Part shown: in pieces, positions 7,420-15,860 of the stretch
Numbering within the stretch: the stretch's first letter is position 1
Layout of the letters: each line of letters starts with the position of its first letter
NCBI GenBank assembly: GCA_004553625.1
Contig: SFKX01000009.1
Coordinates: forward strand, 1 to 64,000
Direction of reading: 5' to 3'
DNA length: 64,000 nucleotides
DNA from: Clostridiales bacterium
GTDB taxonomy: Bacteria > Bacillota_A > Clostridia > Oscillospirales > Oscillospiraceae
Notes under the pieces: generated by a model
Seen by the model: only the letters and a program-made list of their open reading frames with translations
What the model was told of the DNA's origin: nothing
Database searches by the model: none
Made by a program: the position numbers and the translations under genes

Positions 7420-8190
7420 CTATAATCTGATGTCCGGAAATGGTATTATCTGCGGTATGCCCATGTAGCTCATTATGTGGACGTGCATTCTGTACACGGC
7501 CTCGATATTCTCCGGCGTCATTACCTCTTGCCCACCGTAGGCATAGACGCCCGCGTCCTTCAGGAACAGGAAGCGGTCGCAATAACGTATCGCCAGATTG
7601 AGGTCGTGAAGGATGATGCAGACGCTGATGTCCCGCTCCTTTGCCACCCGTCGCACAGTTCTGAGCGCCTCGTGCTGGTTGCGCGGGTCGAGATTGCTGG
7701 TGGGCTCATCGAGCAGCAGCAGCTTCGGTTCCTGAGCCAGTGCGCGCGCGAGCATTACCTTCTGCGCCTCGCCTCCGGAGAGCTCCGAGACCTTGCGCAG
7801 CACGTAATCGTCAAGGCCCATGCTGTGTATCACTCCCGCCGCGATCTCCCGGTCCTCACTGGTGACGTCCCATTTGATATACGGCTTGCGGCCCAGCAGC
7901 ACCGTGTCGAACACAGTCATGTTCACGGCGCCGGCACTCTGCGGGACATATGCTATTTTCTGCGCCATCTCGCTGCCGCTCATCTTGTGTACGTCCTCTC
8001 CATCCACGATCACGCGGCCGTCGCGTGCGGGACAGATGCGGTCGATGCACTTTATGAGCGTGGACTTGCCCGCTCCGTTGTTGCCGAGGATCGCGAGGCA
8101 CTTGCCGTTCTCAACCTCGAAATTTATGTCGTGCAGCACGTCGCCTGCGGCTCTATTGTAAGCAAAGCTCAGGCCCTCGACTTTAACCAT
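7420..8190 (-). CDS. FecE/BtuD-type ABC transporter ATP-binding protein
   Basis: A 256-residue ATPase of the iron-siderophore/cobalamin/molybdate type. Walker A is GNNGAGKST (about residue 36), the Q-loop YVPQSA, the signature LSGGEAQKVMLARALA, Walker B LLLLDEPTSNLD and the switch His in LHDLNLAIRYCDR. It energises uptake through the permease encoded immediately upstream, whose stop overlaps its start by 8 nt. The C-terminal extension after the H-loop (TPENIEAVYRMHV) is common in this subfamily. Confidence 0.93.
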   Translation of the reverse strand: MVKVEGLSFAYNRAAGDVLHDINFEVENGKCLAILGNNGAGKSTLIKCIDRICPARDGRVIVDGEDVHKMSGSEMAQKIAYVPQSAGAVNMTVFDTVLLGRKPYIKWDVTSEDREIAAGVIHSMGLDDYVLRKVSELSGGEAQKVMLARALAQEPKLLLLDEPTSNLDPRNQHEALRTVRRVAKERDISVCIILHDLNLAIRYCDRFLFLKDAGVYAYGGQEVMTPENIEAVYRMHVHIMSYMGIPQIIPFPDIRL

Positions 8191-9262
8191 AGGTCTTTCC
8201 TCCCCTGAAAAGCAGTATGAGGAACAGCGGTGCGCCGAGGAAGGATGTGATAGCCCCTATGGGCAGCACCACCGGGGCGATGACCCATTTGCCGAAGGTG
8301 TCTGCCAGTATGAGCAGCAGCGCACCGGCAACCGCCGAGGCCGGGACAAGGTAGCGGTAGTCGTTGCCCACGAACCTGCGCATGATGTGCGGCGCAACGA
8401 GACCGACGAAGCTGATTATGCCCACGAAGGACACCGCCACTGCCGCCGAAAGCGAGCACACGCCCATGCTCACCAGCATCACCGCCCGAGTGTTCACGCC
8501 GAGGCTCTTGGCCGTGTCGCCGCCCGCCTCCATCGCGTTGTAATTCCAGCGGTTAAAGAGGAAATACAGCATGGACAACACGAAGATGACAGCCAGCACG
8601 GCCAACTCCGTCCAGTTGGCGTTGCCGAGGTTGCCGAAGGTCCAGAACACCACGGCCCCGAGCTTCTGCTCATCCGCGAAGTATTGCAGCAGCGTACTGC
8701 CGCCCGAAAAGAGCGAGCTGAGCGCTACGCCCGCAAGCACCAGCCCGCCGGGACCTATGTCGCTCTTGAACCTCGATATGGCGATAATGACAGCCGTTGA
8801 GAAGGAGCCGCAGACGAAGGCGCAGAGTGTGACGATATAAGGGTCGTTCACCGTCACCGCCGTAGCAGCCGAGGCGGAGTTGACAACTCCACCGCCAAAA
8901 ACAATGATGCCGACAGCCGCGCCAAAGGCCGCGCCCTGCGACACCCCGAGCGTGGAAGCCGAGGCCAGGGGATTGTGCAGCACGCACTGCATGACCGCGC
9001 CGGAGGACGCCAGCATTGCCCCGACCAGTATCGCCGCCGTGACTCTCGGCAGCCTTATTCCCCATATGACCGTGTTCTGCTGCGCGTCACCCGCGCCGAA
9101 GATGGTCTTTAATATCTCCCAGGCGGAGATGGATATGGAACCCACCCCCGCCGAGAACACCACCGCGACTATCGCCGCAAGCGCCGCTATTATGAGCGCC
9201 GCGCGCTTTCTCCGTACAAAGCGGCAGTACACTTCAAGCTGCGTGTCCTTCTCCTTTGTCAT
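8183..9262 (-). CDS. FecCD-family ABC transporter permease
   Basis: A 359-residue membrane protein with about ten predicted helices. Family blocks include RLPRVTAAILVGAMLASSGAVMQ, NPLASASTLGVSQGAAFGAA and the coupling region GVNTRAVMLVSMGVCSLSAA, then FVGLVAPHIMRRFVGNDYR. Homologues (BtuC, FhuB, FepD, MolB) form homodimeric channels for metal chelates. It lies 4 nt after the binding-protein gene and overlaps the ATPase gene. The substrate is not determined by the permease sequence. Confidence 0.93.
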   Translation of the reverse strand: MTKEKDTQLEVYCRFVRRKRAALIIAALAAIVAVVFSAGVGSISISAWEILKTIFGAGDAQQNTVIWGIRLPRVTAAILVGAMLASSGAVMQCVLHNPLASASTLGVSQGAAFGAAVGIIVFGGGVVNSASAATAVTVNDPYIVTLCAFVCGSFSTAVIIAISRFKSDIGPGGLVLAGVALSSLFSGGSTLLQYFADEQKLGAVVFWTFGNLGNANWTELAVLAVIFVLSMLYFLFNRWNYNAMEAGGDTAKSLGVNTRAVMLVSMGVCSLSAAVAVSFVGIISFVGLVAPHIMRRFVGNDYRYLVPASAVAGALLLILADTFGKWVIAPVVLPIGAITSFLGAPLFLILLFRGGKTYG

Positions 9263-9266
9263 TCGT

Positions 9267-10382
9267 TCAGCCTTCCAAATCGAGTTTCATGTAACCGGCT
9301 CCGGCCTCAGCCAGAGTGTTTAAATAGTCCGGTTTTCCCAGGAAAAATTCAAATATCTCCGCCGCCTTTGCCTCAAAGTCCACGTCCGCGAACGCCTCTG
9401 GGTACAGCAGCGAGCCCATATAATAGGCACTCACAAGCGGTATCTCCACGTTCGACCAGTGCCAGGTCGAGTTAGGGCACTGATACACATTCCCGCTATT
9501 GAACGCGCTCAGCTGCGCATAGAAGTCGGGGTTCTCCGCCATATCCTTACGCACCAGCTCCAGGCCGCTGTAGTCGAGGAAGATCATGTCCGGGTCCCAC
9601 GCCAGTATCTGCTCCTTGTCCACGAGCACGCCTTTGGGCAACTCGCTGTCCATCATAGCTCGAGTCACATCGTTCACGGAAATGACGTCGAACACCGCGT
9701 AATTGGAGTACACGCCCTCGATACCGTGGCTGCCTTTAAAAGTCGCAGCCGCCGCGAGTATGCTCGGCTTGTCGTCGTCCGGGATATTCTCCGTCCGCGC
9801 CCTGAGGTCCGCTATGACGGAGTTTATGAACTCAGTGACTGTCTTGGCCCTCTCACTCACGCCGCAGGTCTCTCCGAGGATGCGCAGGCTGTCCTCATAT
9901 TCGGCCGAAAACAGGCTGGCATCAGTCACGGCTACGACGGGCAGGCCGGTCTGCCGCTCAATATCCTGCACGGTATCCAGCCCGTAGGTGCACACTATGA
10001 CGTCCGGTGCTAGGCTTATGAGTTCCTCCGGGTAATAGCTGGTCTCTCCCATGCTGTCCGATCCGACTATGGGCAGGTCCTTCCACTTCTCCAGGTTCAC
10101 ATATGCGTATGCCTGGAGCGGACTGCTGGCTATCTCGCAGTCTCCTATGCCGACCACCTTGTCCGCAAGCCCAAGGTAAGTGATCATCCTGGGGGTGTTG
10201 CCCAGCGGCACTATCTTCTCGACGCTCTCGGGAATGGTCACTTCCCTGCCCAACGCGTCCGTAATCGTCCTTGTATCCGACCCATTCGGCGTCTCCTGTA
10301 CAGGTGCGGTCCCGCAGGCGCCGAGGGACAATGCTGTCGCTGCCGCTATGATGAACGCAGCGGCTCTTTTAAGTATTTTCAT
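9267..10382 (-). CDS. periplasmic-binding-protein-type lipoprotein of a FecBCD-type importer
   Basis: A 371-residue lipoprotein with a signal peptide and lipobox (LSLGACG, Cys near residue 23). It has the class III metal-chelate binding fold: TRTITDALGREVTIPESVEKIVPLG at the start of the mature domain, GDCEIA, SLAPDVIVCTYG, and a long helix leading to the C-terminal lobe. Homologues bind siderophores, heme, cobalamin or, in the MolA case, molybdate. It is the first gene of a four-gene operon with its own promoter. The FmdE-like partner favours molybdate or tungstate; iron chelates remain possible. Confidence 0.9.
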   Translation of the reverse strand: MKILKRAAAFIIAAATALSLGACGTAPVQETPNGSDTRTITDALGREVTIPESVEKIVPLGNTPRMITYLGLADKVVGIGDCEIASSPLQAYAYVNLEKWKDLPIVGSDSMGETSYYPEELISLAPDVIVCTYGLDTVQDIERQTGLPVVAVTDASLFSAEYEDSLRILGETCGVSERAKTVTEFINSVIADLRARTENIPDDDKPSILAAAATFKGSHGIEGVYSNYAVFDVISVNDVTRAMMDSELPKGVLVDKEQILAWDPDMIFLDYSGLELVRKDMAENPDFYAQLSAFNSGNVYQCPNSTWHWSNVEIPLVSAYYMGSLLYPEAFADVDFEAKAAEIFEFFLGKPDYLNTLAEAGAGYMKLDLEG

Positions 10383-10417
10383 ATAAGTTCCTTTCCGGGT
10401 ACCCTTTCGCTGATATC

Positions 10418-10446
10418 ATTTTAAAGGCTCGTCAAAACCTTCGCAA
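10418..10446 (-). promoter_or_regulatory. promoter of the FecBCD-FmdE operon
   Basis: TTGCGA (10441-10446), a 17-bp spacer and TAAAAT (10418-10423) on the minus strand, giving a short leader of about 30 nt. I see no riboswitch. Confidence 0.6.
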
Positions 10447-10457
10447 GCCCCCCGGGG

Positions 10458-10500
10458 GGATAAAAATGCCCTCCCTGCGCAATTTTCTGCACAGGGAGGG
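10458..10500 (-). terminator. rho-independent terminator after the RsgI-like gene
   Basis: CCCTCCCTG...GC pairs with GC...CAGGGAGGG around a short A/T loop, followed on the minus strand by ATTTTTATC. It ends the sigma/anti-sigma operon. Confidence 0.85.
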
Positions 10501-10519
10501 TCTGTGTTGTGCGATATCT

Positions 10520-12058
10520 TCAGTCGTCGTAGTCGTGCTCAGCCTTGAGGATGGCCCCAGTGTAGGCGTCCACCTCGTACTCATATTCCATCCTGCCGAC
10601 GTCGAACTCTATCTCGTAGATATAGCTGCCGTGGTCGCGGTCAAGCTCGCACTTCATGCGCGTGACCTCGCTCTCGGAAACGCCCGCGTTGGACAGCGCC
10701 GCCGCCTTCGCCGCATCCTCGCCTATGAGATCGCCGGTGCTGGTGCCGCCGCCGTTGCCGTACTGATTGCCGGCGCCTGTACCCGTGCCGGTCCCGCTGC
10801 TGTTGCCGTTTCCGGCGAGATTGCCGGTCTGCTCCTGCTCGAATTTCACGATATCGCCGGTGACGGCGTTCACGTCGTAGTCGTACTTCACACCGTTCGC
10901 AGCAAACTCGAGCTCGTAGAGGTATACGCCGTCGTCGCGGTCAAAGTCCGCCTTGAGCCAGCAGACATCCGCTTCGGAAACGCCCGCGTGTGTGAGTGCG
11001 GCTGTCTTGGCGGCTGCTTCACCTATATAATCTCCGCTGACGTTCGTTGAAGGCAGGCTCGTACCGGTGTTCTGCTGCTCGTACTTCACGACCTCGCCGG
11101 TCTGGGCGTTGATGTCGTACTCATACTCCACGTTGCCCGCGTAAAACTCGACTTCGTATACCATCACTCCGTGCTCGCTGTCGAAGTCGGTCTCGACGTA
11201 GACCACGTCGCTCGCGTTGACACCCGCGTGAGCGTAGGCCGCTTCTTTGGCGTCGTCTACGCTTATATATCCCTTTGCGCTGGCCGTGCCTGTCTGGTTC
11301 ACAGTGTTGTCACTGATTCCCCTTGAGTTGGCAATGAGCGTTATGTCGTTCACCGACAGCGGCGCCAGGGACTCTACCGTCAGGGTCGGGTCGGCTGCTA
11401 CGACCTTGAGTATCAGCTCCGCCTTGCCCTCGGAGATGCCGTACTGCTCAGCGATGGAGGTGCTCTCACTCGTCGCCGTCACGGTCTGCGTGAGCACCGC
11501 GGCCTCAAAACCGCCGTCGCCCACCGCACTGCTAATGAGGTCACTGACCTCAGCCTGCAGGCTCGCAGCCTTGGCCGCGTCGCCGTTCTCAACGGAGACG
11601 AGGATGGAATTTCTGATATCGTCCAGATAGCCGTTCACCAGCATGGAGCCGATGAGGGCGTTCACGGTGACGTCCAGGCTGGAGCCCGTGAAGTCCATGT
11701 CGCCTATGACAGTCTTGGCGTCCTCATTGAGGGGCTGAACCTCCAGGACCTTGTCATTTTTGTCCATGACTATGTTGAGGCTGGGGTTCACGTCCAGGGT
11801 GATGACCGAGGCGGCACCCAATTCGGCGCCGCGCCCGTAGCTGAAACCTATATATCCGCCGAGGCACACCAAAAGCAGCGCGGCGGCGACGGCTATGGGC
11901 AGATAGCGGTTCTTTTTCTTCTTATTTTTGACTTCGTTCATCGTTATTACATTTCCTTTCCGGGCTTCGCAGGCTTCGAGGATGCCGGAGAGCTGGTCCG
12001 GTGCCGTGTGCTCGGCAAGGCGGCGAATGCGCTTTTCAATCTTCTCGTTATCCATCAT
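10520..12058 (-). CDS. membrane anti-sigma-like protein with RsgI-type and three PepSY domains
   Basis: A 512-residue protein. Residues about 1-50 form a cytoplasmic helical region (candidate sigma-binding part, with HTAPDQLSGILEACEARKG). A membrane span at about 52-72 follows a Lys/Arg-rich stop. An RsgI-like domain (SVITLDVNPSLNIVMDKNDKV) occupies about 80-240, and three PepSY-like repeats (DAKEAAYAHAGV, AAAKTAALTHAGV, DAAKAAALSNAGV, each ending YEYDINAQTGE-like) lie at about 275-510, separated by Gly/Thr-rich linkers. It overlaps the ECF sigma gene by 4 nt, so it is probably its regulator. PepSY domains often bind or inhibit proteases in the envelope, which suggests control by regulated proteolysis. 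A terminator follows. Confidence 0.8.
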   Translation of the reverse strand: MMDNEKIEKRIRRLAEHTAPDQLSGILEACEARKGNVITMNEVKNKKKKNRYLPIAVAAALLLVCLGGYIGFSYGRGAELGAASVITLDVNPSLNIVMDKNDKVLEVQPLNEDAKTVIGDMDFTGSSLDVTVNALIGSMLVNGYLDDIRNSILVSVENGDAAKAASLQAEVSDLISSAVGDGGFEAAVLTQTVTATSESTSIAEQYGISEGKAELILKVVAADPTLTVESLAPLSVNDITLIANSRGISDNTVNQTGTASAKGYISVDDAKEAAYAHAGVNASDVVYVETDFDSEHGVMVYEVEFYAGNVEYEYDINAQTGEVVKYEQQNTGTSLPSTNVSGDYIGEAAAKTAALTHAGVSEADVCWLKADFDRDDGVYLYELEFAANGVKYDYDVNAVTGDIVKFEQEQTGNLAGNGNSSGTGTGTGAGNQYGNGGGTSTGDLIGEDAAKAAALSNAGVSESEVTRMKCELDRDHGSYIYEIEFDVGRMEYEYEVDAYTGAILKAEHDYDD

Positions 12059-12627
12059 TCCGCCTCCTCTGCTGCTTTTCCGAGTTTTTTCATGGCGCGG
12101 TGGTACTTCGACAGGACCGTGGGCAGGGCCAGCTCGAGCATATCCGCGATCTCGCGGTGCTTGAGGCCGCCCAGCGCGTGGAGCGAGACTATCTGACGTT
12201 CCTCATCCGAGAGCGTCTCCAGCAGCGCCTGCAGGGTCAGGAGATCCTCCTGCGAGAAGTCCGGCCTGTCGGAGAACTGCTCCTGCCAGTCCTCCGGCGT
12301 CATGGCCACGGTGCGGCGGCGCTCACGCAGGAGCTGCAGCGCCTCGTTCCGCGCTATGGTCATGAGCCAGGCCATTGGTTTGCCCTGCGACCTGTACTGC
12401 GGGGCCGACTGGTACGCCTTTACAAAGGTCTCCTGTACCGCGTCCTCCGCGTCCTGTGCGTTCTTGAGAAGGAAGAGCGAAAAACCGTAGAGCGCCGCGT
12501 GAGTGAGTTCGTACACCTCGGCAAGCGCCCCGGTGTCTCCGTTTGCCATCACGGCAATGCTCCTGTCTATGCGTTCCGTCTCCGCCGCCGTCAGCGGCGA
12601 GCCAAAGGCTGTCAGTATGAGCAGCAT
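12055..12627 (-). CDS. ECF-type RNA polymerase sigma factor
   Basis: A 190-residue sigma-70 family member. Region 2 (LYGFSLFLLKNAQDAEDAVQETF through AWLMTIARNEALQLL) and region 4 (LSDEERQIVSLHALGGLKHREIADML, with a helix-turn-helix) are clear, while sigma1 and sigma3 are absent. I chose the ATG at 12627 because a GGGAGG site lies 5 nt upstream; the frame stays open to 12750 but passes through the promoter. Its partner is the membrane RsgI/PepSY protein encoded by the overlapping next gene. The promoter looks sigma-A-like rather than autoregulated, so release from the anti-sigma factor is likely the main control. Confidence 0.92.
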   Translation of the reverse strand: MLLILTAFGSPLTAAETERIDRSIAVMANGDTGALAEVYELTHAALYGFSLFLLKNAQDAEDAVQETFVKAYQSAPQYRSQGKPMAWLMTIARNEALQLLRERRRTVAMTPEDWQEQFSDRPDFSQEDLLTLQALLETLSDEERQIVSLHALGGLKHREIADMLELALPTVLSKYHRAMKKLGKAAEEAE

Positions 12628-12705
12628 GGCTTCCTCCCGTTCTGCCATAACAATGCATGGCGACATCGTTTTATTGCACGCCCGGAAAAAATTTTTTCTA
12701 AGCGG

Positions 12706-12734
12706 ATTATAGCACCAATTCTTCGGACGGGCAA
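12706..12734 (-). promoter_or_regulatory. promoter of the ECF sigma operon
   Basis: TTGCCC (12729-12734), a 17-bp spacer and an extended -10 TGCTATAAT (hexamer 12706-12711) on the minus strand. Its -35 box lies only 3 bp from the -35 box of the divergent promoter at 12738. Confidence 0.75.
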
Positions 12735-12737
12735 TCA

Positions 12738-12766
12738 TCGACAGGTGCAAAAGTTCGTGTTAAAAT
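12738..12766 (+). promoter_or_regulatory. promoter of the kinase/esterase/SLH transcription unit
   Basis: TCGACA (12738-12743), a 17-bp spacer and TAAAAT (12761-12766). It is back to back with the ECF sigma promoter; a regulator binding between them could affect both. Confidence 0.6.
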
Positions 12767-12801
12767 GAGGCCAAAGATCAAATTCAGGAGGCAGATCAGA
12801 C

Positions 12802-14178
12802 ATGGAGCATCTTGGAATTAAGGTAGACATTAAAAACATCCCCGAACTGGACAAGAACTATATCCCCCTGCACAAGTTCAACGCCGCTTTCCTCGAGGGC
12901 GCAAAGAAGCCCCTCGGCATAGCCGTCGAGCGCGCGGGCGGCGAGGTTGCCGTTGTGAATACCTTCATTCACGGCACGCCCGACTTCGCAGAGGCGGACA
13001 AATACTACGCCGACCGCATGGTCAAGACCATGCTCTGGCTCTTCGGCGGCTGGAAGGTCTATATCAGCGGCGACGAGAGCATTTACAAATACATCCGCGC
13101 CGCCTACACCCCCGAAGGCAGCCGCGCCTTCGACGCTGATTTCATGGCCGGCGTCTACGAGAGGCCCTTTGAGGTCGTCGCCTGCACGGAGCTCCCCGCA
13201 GAGAAGTCCAACCCGCAGGCCATAGGCCGTCACCTTGCCGGCTGCCGCATCGGCTTCGACGCCGGCGGCTCCGACCGCAAGGTCTCCGCCGTCATCGACG
13301 GTGAGAGCGTGTTCTCCGAAGAGGTCGTCTGGTTCCCCAAAACCACAGCCGACCCTGACTATCACTTCCAGGGCATCGTGGACGCCTTCAAGTCCGCCGC
13401 CGCCCACATGCCGCGCGTGGACGCCATCGGCGTCTCTTCCGCCGGCATCTACATCGAGAACCGCGCCATGGTCGCTTCCCTCTTCCTCAAGGTGCCGAAG
13501 GACGAGTTCGACAAGAAGGTCAAGGACATCTACATCCGCGCTGCGAAGGAGATAGGCGACGTGCCCCTGGTAGTCGCCAACGACGGCGACGTCACCGCCC
13601 TTGCCGGCGCTATGAGCCTCGACGACAACAACGTGCTCGGCATCGCCATGGGTACCAGCGAGGCCGTCGGCTACGTCGATAAGAACGGCTGCGTCACCGG
13701 CTGGCTCAACGAGCTCGCTTTTATGCCCGTGGACGCGAACCCGGACGCGATGGCCGATGAATGGTCCGGCGACATCGGCTGCGGCGTCAAGTATTTCTCC
13801 CAGGACGGCGTCATTAAGCTCGCTCCCAGGGCCGGCATCGAGCTCGACGAGAGCCTCTCCCCCGCCGAGAAGCTCAAGGTCGTACAGGGTCTCATGGAAA
13901 ATGGCGACGAGCGTGCCGCAAAGGTCTACTCCAGCATCGGCACCTACCTCGCCCACGCGCTGGCGCTCTACTACGACTTCTACGAGTTCAAGCATGTGCT
14001 GCTGCTTGGCCGCGTGATGTCCGGCAAGGGCGGCGACCTCGTGCTTGACACCTGCAAGGCCGTCCTCGCTGACGAGTACCCGGAGCTGGCGAAGAACATC
14101 TTCCCCTCCCTGCCTGACGAAAAGTTCCGCCGCGTAGGCCAGTCCGCCGCCGCCGCTTCCCTGCCCGAGCTCGCATGA
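12802..14178 (+). CDS. ROK-like ASKHA-fold kinase
   Basis: A 458-residue cytoplasmic protein. After a distinctive N-terminal region of about 145 residues comes an actin-fold kinase core: phosphate-1 loop GFDAGGSDRKVSAVIDG, IGVSSAGIYI, the phosphate-2/adenosine region VVANDGDVTALAGAM and LGIAMGTSEAVGYVD, then VLLLGRVMSGKGGDL. The Asp of NDGD is in the position of the catalytic base of sugar kinases. ROK kinases phosphorylate hexoses or N-acetylhexosamines, but the long N-terminal domain and missing ROK zinc site (no CxCGxxGC) make the substrate unknown. Its stop overlaps the esterase start by 4 nt, so kinase and esterase act together. Confidence 0.65.
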   Translation: MEHLGIKVDIKNIPELDKNYIPLHKFNAAFLEGAKKPLGIAVERAGGEVAVVNTFIHGTPDFAEADKYYADRMVKTMLWLFGGWKVYISGDESIYKYIRAAYTPEGSRAFDADFMAGVYERPFEVVACTELPAEKSNPQAIGRHLAGCRIGFDAGGSDRKVSAVIDGESVFSEEVVWFPKTTADPDYHFQGIVDAFKSAAAHMPRVDAIGVSSAGIYIENRAMVASLFLKVPKDEFDKKVKDIYIRAAKEIGDVPLVVANDGDVTALAGAMSLDDNNVLGIAMGTSEAVGYVDKNGCVTGWLNELAFMPVDANPDAMADEWSGDIGCGVKYFSQDGVIKLAPRAGIELDESLSPAEKLKVVQGLMENGDERAAKVYSSIGTYLAHALALYYDFYEFKHVLLLGRVMSGKGGDLVLDTCKAVLADEYPELAKNIFPSLPDEKFRRVGQSAAAASLPELA

Positions 14179-14849
14179 ACGCAAAGCACGTCATCTGCTT
14201 CGGAGACTCAAACACCCACGGCTACTGCGGCGACCCCGCCGAGTTCGACGGTCTGCCGCAGCCCAGCGGCTCCATGCGTTACTCGGAGTCCTCGCGTTGG
14301 CCCAGACTCCTGCAGGATAAGCTCGGCGAGGACTACCTCATCCTTGACGAAGGCCTCAACGGGCGGACTACCGTGTTTGAGGACCCCTACCGCCAGGGAC
14401 TCACCGGCGCGGGATATATCTGGCCCTGCCTCATGAGCCACAAGCCTGTGGATCTGCTGATACTCATGCTTGGCACGAACGACGCCAAAGAGTGGTACGG
14501 CGCTACGGCGCTGCAGATCTGCGCCGGGATGGAATACATTGTCTGCCGCGCACAGAACACCCCCTGCTGGACGGAAAAGGGGCCGAACATCCTGGTCATC
14601 GCGCCTCCGCCCATCGGCGAGGGCTATGAGCAGACGGAAAGCTTCCCGGAATTCGGACCATATGCGCGCGAAAAGACGCTCAAGCTCGCAAAGCTCTATG
14701 AACAGGGCGCAAAACGCCTGGGCTGCGCTTTTCTGGACGCGGCCCCGCTGGCGGAGCTCAACCCCGTGGACCGCATACATATGACAAGGCGCGACTGTGA
14801 AGTTCTTGCCTCCGAGCTGGCAAAACTAGTTCCTGAATTGTGCCGATGA
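14175..14849 (+). CDS. SGNH/GDSL-family hydrolase (arylesterase-like)
   Basis: A 224-residue cytoplasmic esterase with the four SGNH blocks: nucleophile in CFGDSNTHGYCG (Ser11), GLNGRTTVFEDP, GTNDAKEWYG, and the catalytic Asp/His pair in DRIHMTRRDCEVLA. The arrangement matches small arylesterases and acetylxylan-esterase-like deacylases of the TesA/arylesterase clan. No signal peptide is present. It is translationally coupled (ATGA) to the upstream ROK-like kinase, which suggests deacylation followed by phosphorylation of an imported sugar; this is inference. Confidence 0.88.
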   Translation: MNAKHVICFGDSNTHGYCGDPAEFDGLPQPSGSMRYSESSRWPRLLQDKLGEDYLILDEGLNGRTTVFEDPYRQGLTGAGYIWPCLMSHKPVDLLILMLGTNDAKEWYGATALQICAGMEYIVCRAQNTPCWTEKGPNILVIAPPPIGEGYEQTESFPEFGPYAREKTLKLAKLYEQGAKRLGCAFLDAAPLAELNPVDRIHMTRRDCEVLASELAKLVPELCR

Positions 14850-14877
14850 GTTATTTAGAGACAAGAGAATAAAACAT

Positions 14878-14922
14878 TTCCTCCTGTGCAAAATAAGGAC
14901 ACATTTCAAGCACAGGAGGAAT
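14878..14922 (+). promoter_or_regulatory. inverted repeat that covers the ribosome-binding site of the SLH gene
   Basis: A 12-bp perfect stem, TTCCTCCTGTGC (14878-14889) with GCACAGGAGGAA (14910-14921), around a 20-nt loop. The AGGAGG (14914-14919) used by the ATG at 14928 lies inside the stem. Followed by TTTTG, it could be a weak terminator of the esterase unit, or a hairpin that blocks translation. Confidence 0.65.
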
Positions 14923-14927
14923 TTTGT

Positions 14928-15854
14928 ATGTACACACGCAAGGGGCTTGTGCTCTGCGCGGTGCTGCTGACGGCGGCTATAGCGCTTACTGCGCTGGCCC
15001 CTGTCCTGCCCGCGCACGCGGAGGGCGGCGCGCCCGTCGCGCAGAACCTGGAGCTGACGACCTATCGCAACGTCTCCGTAGGCGGACGGCTCTCTGCCGT
15101 GGACCCCGACGGCGGCACGCTGACCTATCAGATAACCACGGAACCCACCAAAGGCGAGATAGAGCTGACTGACGATGGACGCTTTGTCTACACTCCGGAT
15201 ACCAACAGGCGCGGCAGGGACTACTTTGGCTTCAAGGCCACCGACGCCGACGGCAACAGTTCGCAGGAGGCCACGGTCATCATCCGCATAGAAAAGCAAA
15301 AGACCCGCACGACGTACTCCGACCTTGACGGCAACCCCAGCGCCTATGCGGCTACCATGCTGGCCGAAGAGGGCATATTCGTCGGCTCGCAGCTTGGCGG
15401 CAGCTATGTCTTTGAGCCCGACAGAGAGGTGACGCGCGGCGAATTCCTGGCCATGTGCATGGAGCTCGGCGGTGAGGAGCTGCTCAGCGCCGTGGCGGCC
15501 ACGGGCTTTTCCGACGATGAAGCTATCCCGACCTGGCAGAAGCGCTATGTTGCAACTGCAATGATGGACGGCGTGATAAGCGGCACTGAGGCCGATGGAG
15601 ACACGGTGTTCAACTCCGAAGGCACCGTCACGGTACAGGAGGCGGCCGTCATGCTCAACAACGTCCTTGGCGCTACAGATGTTCCTACGGCGGCCTTTGA
15701 GGGCATCGTCCCCGCCTGGGCCAGCCAGGCAACTGCCAACCTGACGGCCTGCGGAGTCCTCGTGGGCGCCATGCGATATGACGCGGCCCTGACACGCGCA
15801 GACGCCGCACAAATGCTCACCGCCGCGCTCGCGGTGAGAGACGGAAGAGAATAA
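14928..15854 (+). CDS. secreted protein with cadherin-like/VCBS and SLH-like domains
   Basis: A 308-residue exported protein: signal peptide at residues 1-30 ending AHA, a cadherin-like/VCBS-type repeat at about 35-125 (VDPDGGTLTYQI, FVYTPDTNRRGRDYFGFKATDADGN), then about 135-305 with three S-layer-homology-like stretches (YAATMLAEEGIFVGS...TRGEFLAMCMELGG, TWQKRYVATAMMDGVISGT, ATANLTACGVLVGAM...TRADAAQML). SLH domains anchor proteins to secondary wall polymers. I chose the ATG at 14928 over an upstream in-frame start because of AGGAGG and the signal peptide. The frame runs into a bidirectional terminator. Confidence 0.8.
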   Translation: MYTRKGLVLCAVLLTAAIALTALAPVLPAHAEGGAPVAQNLELTTYRNVSVGGRLSAVDPDGGTLTYQITTEPTKGEIELTDDGRFVYTPDTNRRGRDYFGFKATDADGNSSQEATVIIRIEKQKTRTTYSDLDGNPSAYAATMLAEEGIFVGSQLGGSYVFEPDREVTRGEFLAMCMELGGEELLSAVAATGFSDDEAIPTWQKRYVATAMMDGVISGTEADGDTVFNSEGTVTVQEAAVMLNNVLGATDVPTAAFEGIVPAWASQATANLTACGVLVGAMRYDAALTRADAAQMLTAALAVRDGRE

Positions 15855-15860
15855 AAAACA

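Noticed and set aside
12796..14184. A 462-codon open frame on the minus strand
   Set aside because: It is antisense to the ROK-like kinase, whose motifs are clear; the frame is low in complexity and Gly/Val/Asp-rich.
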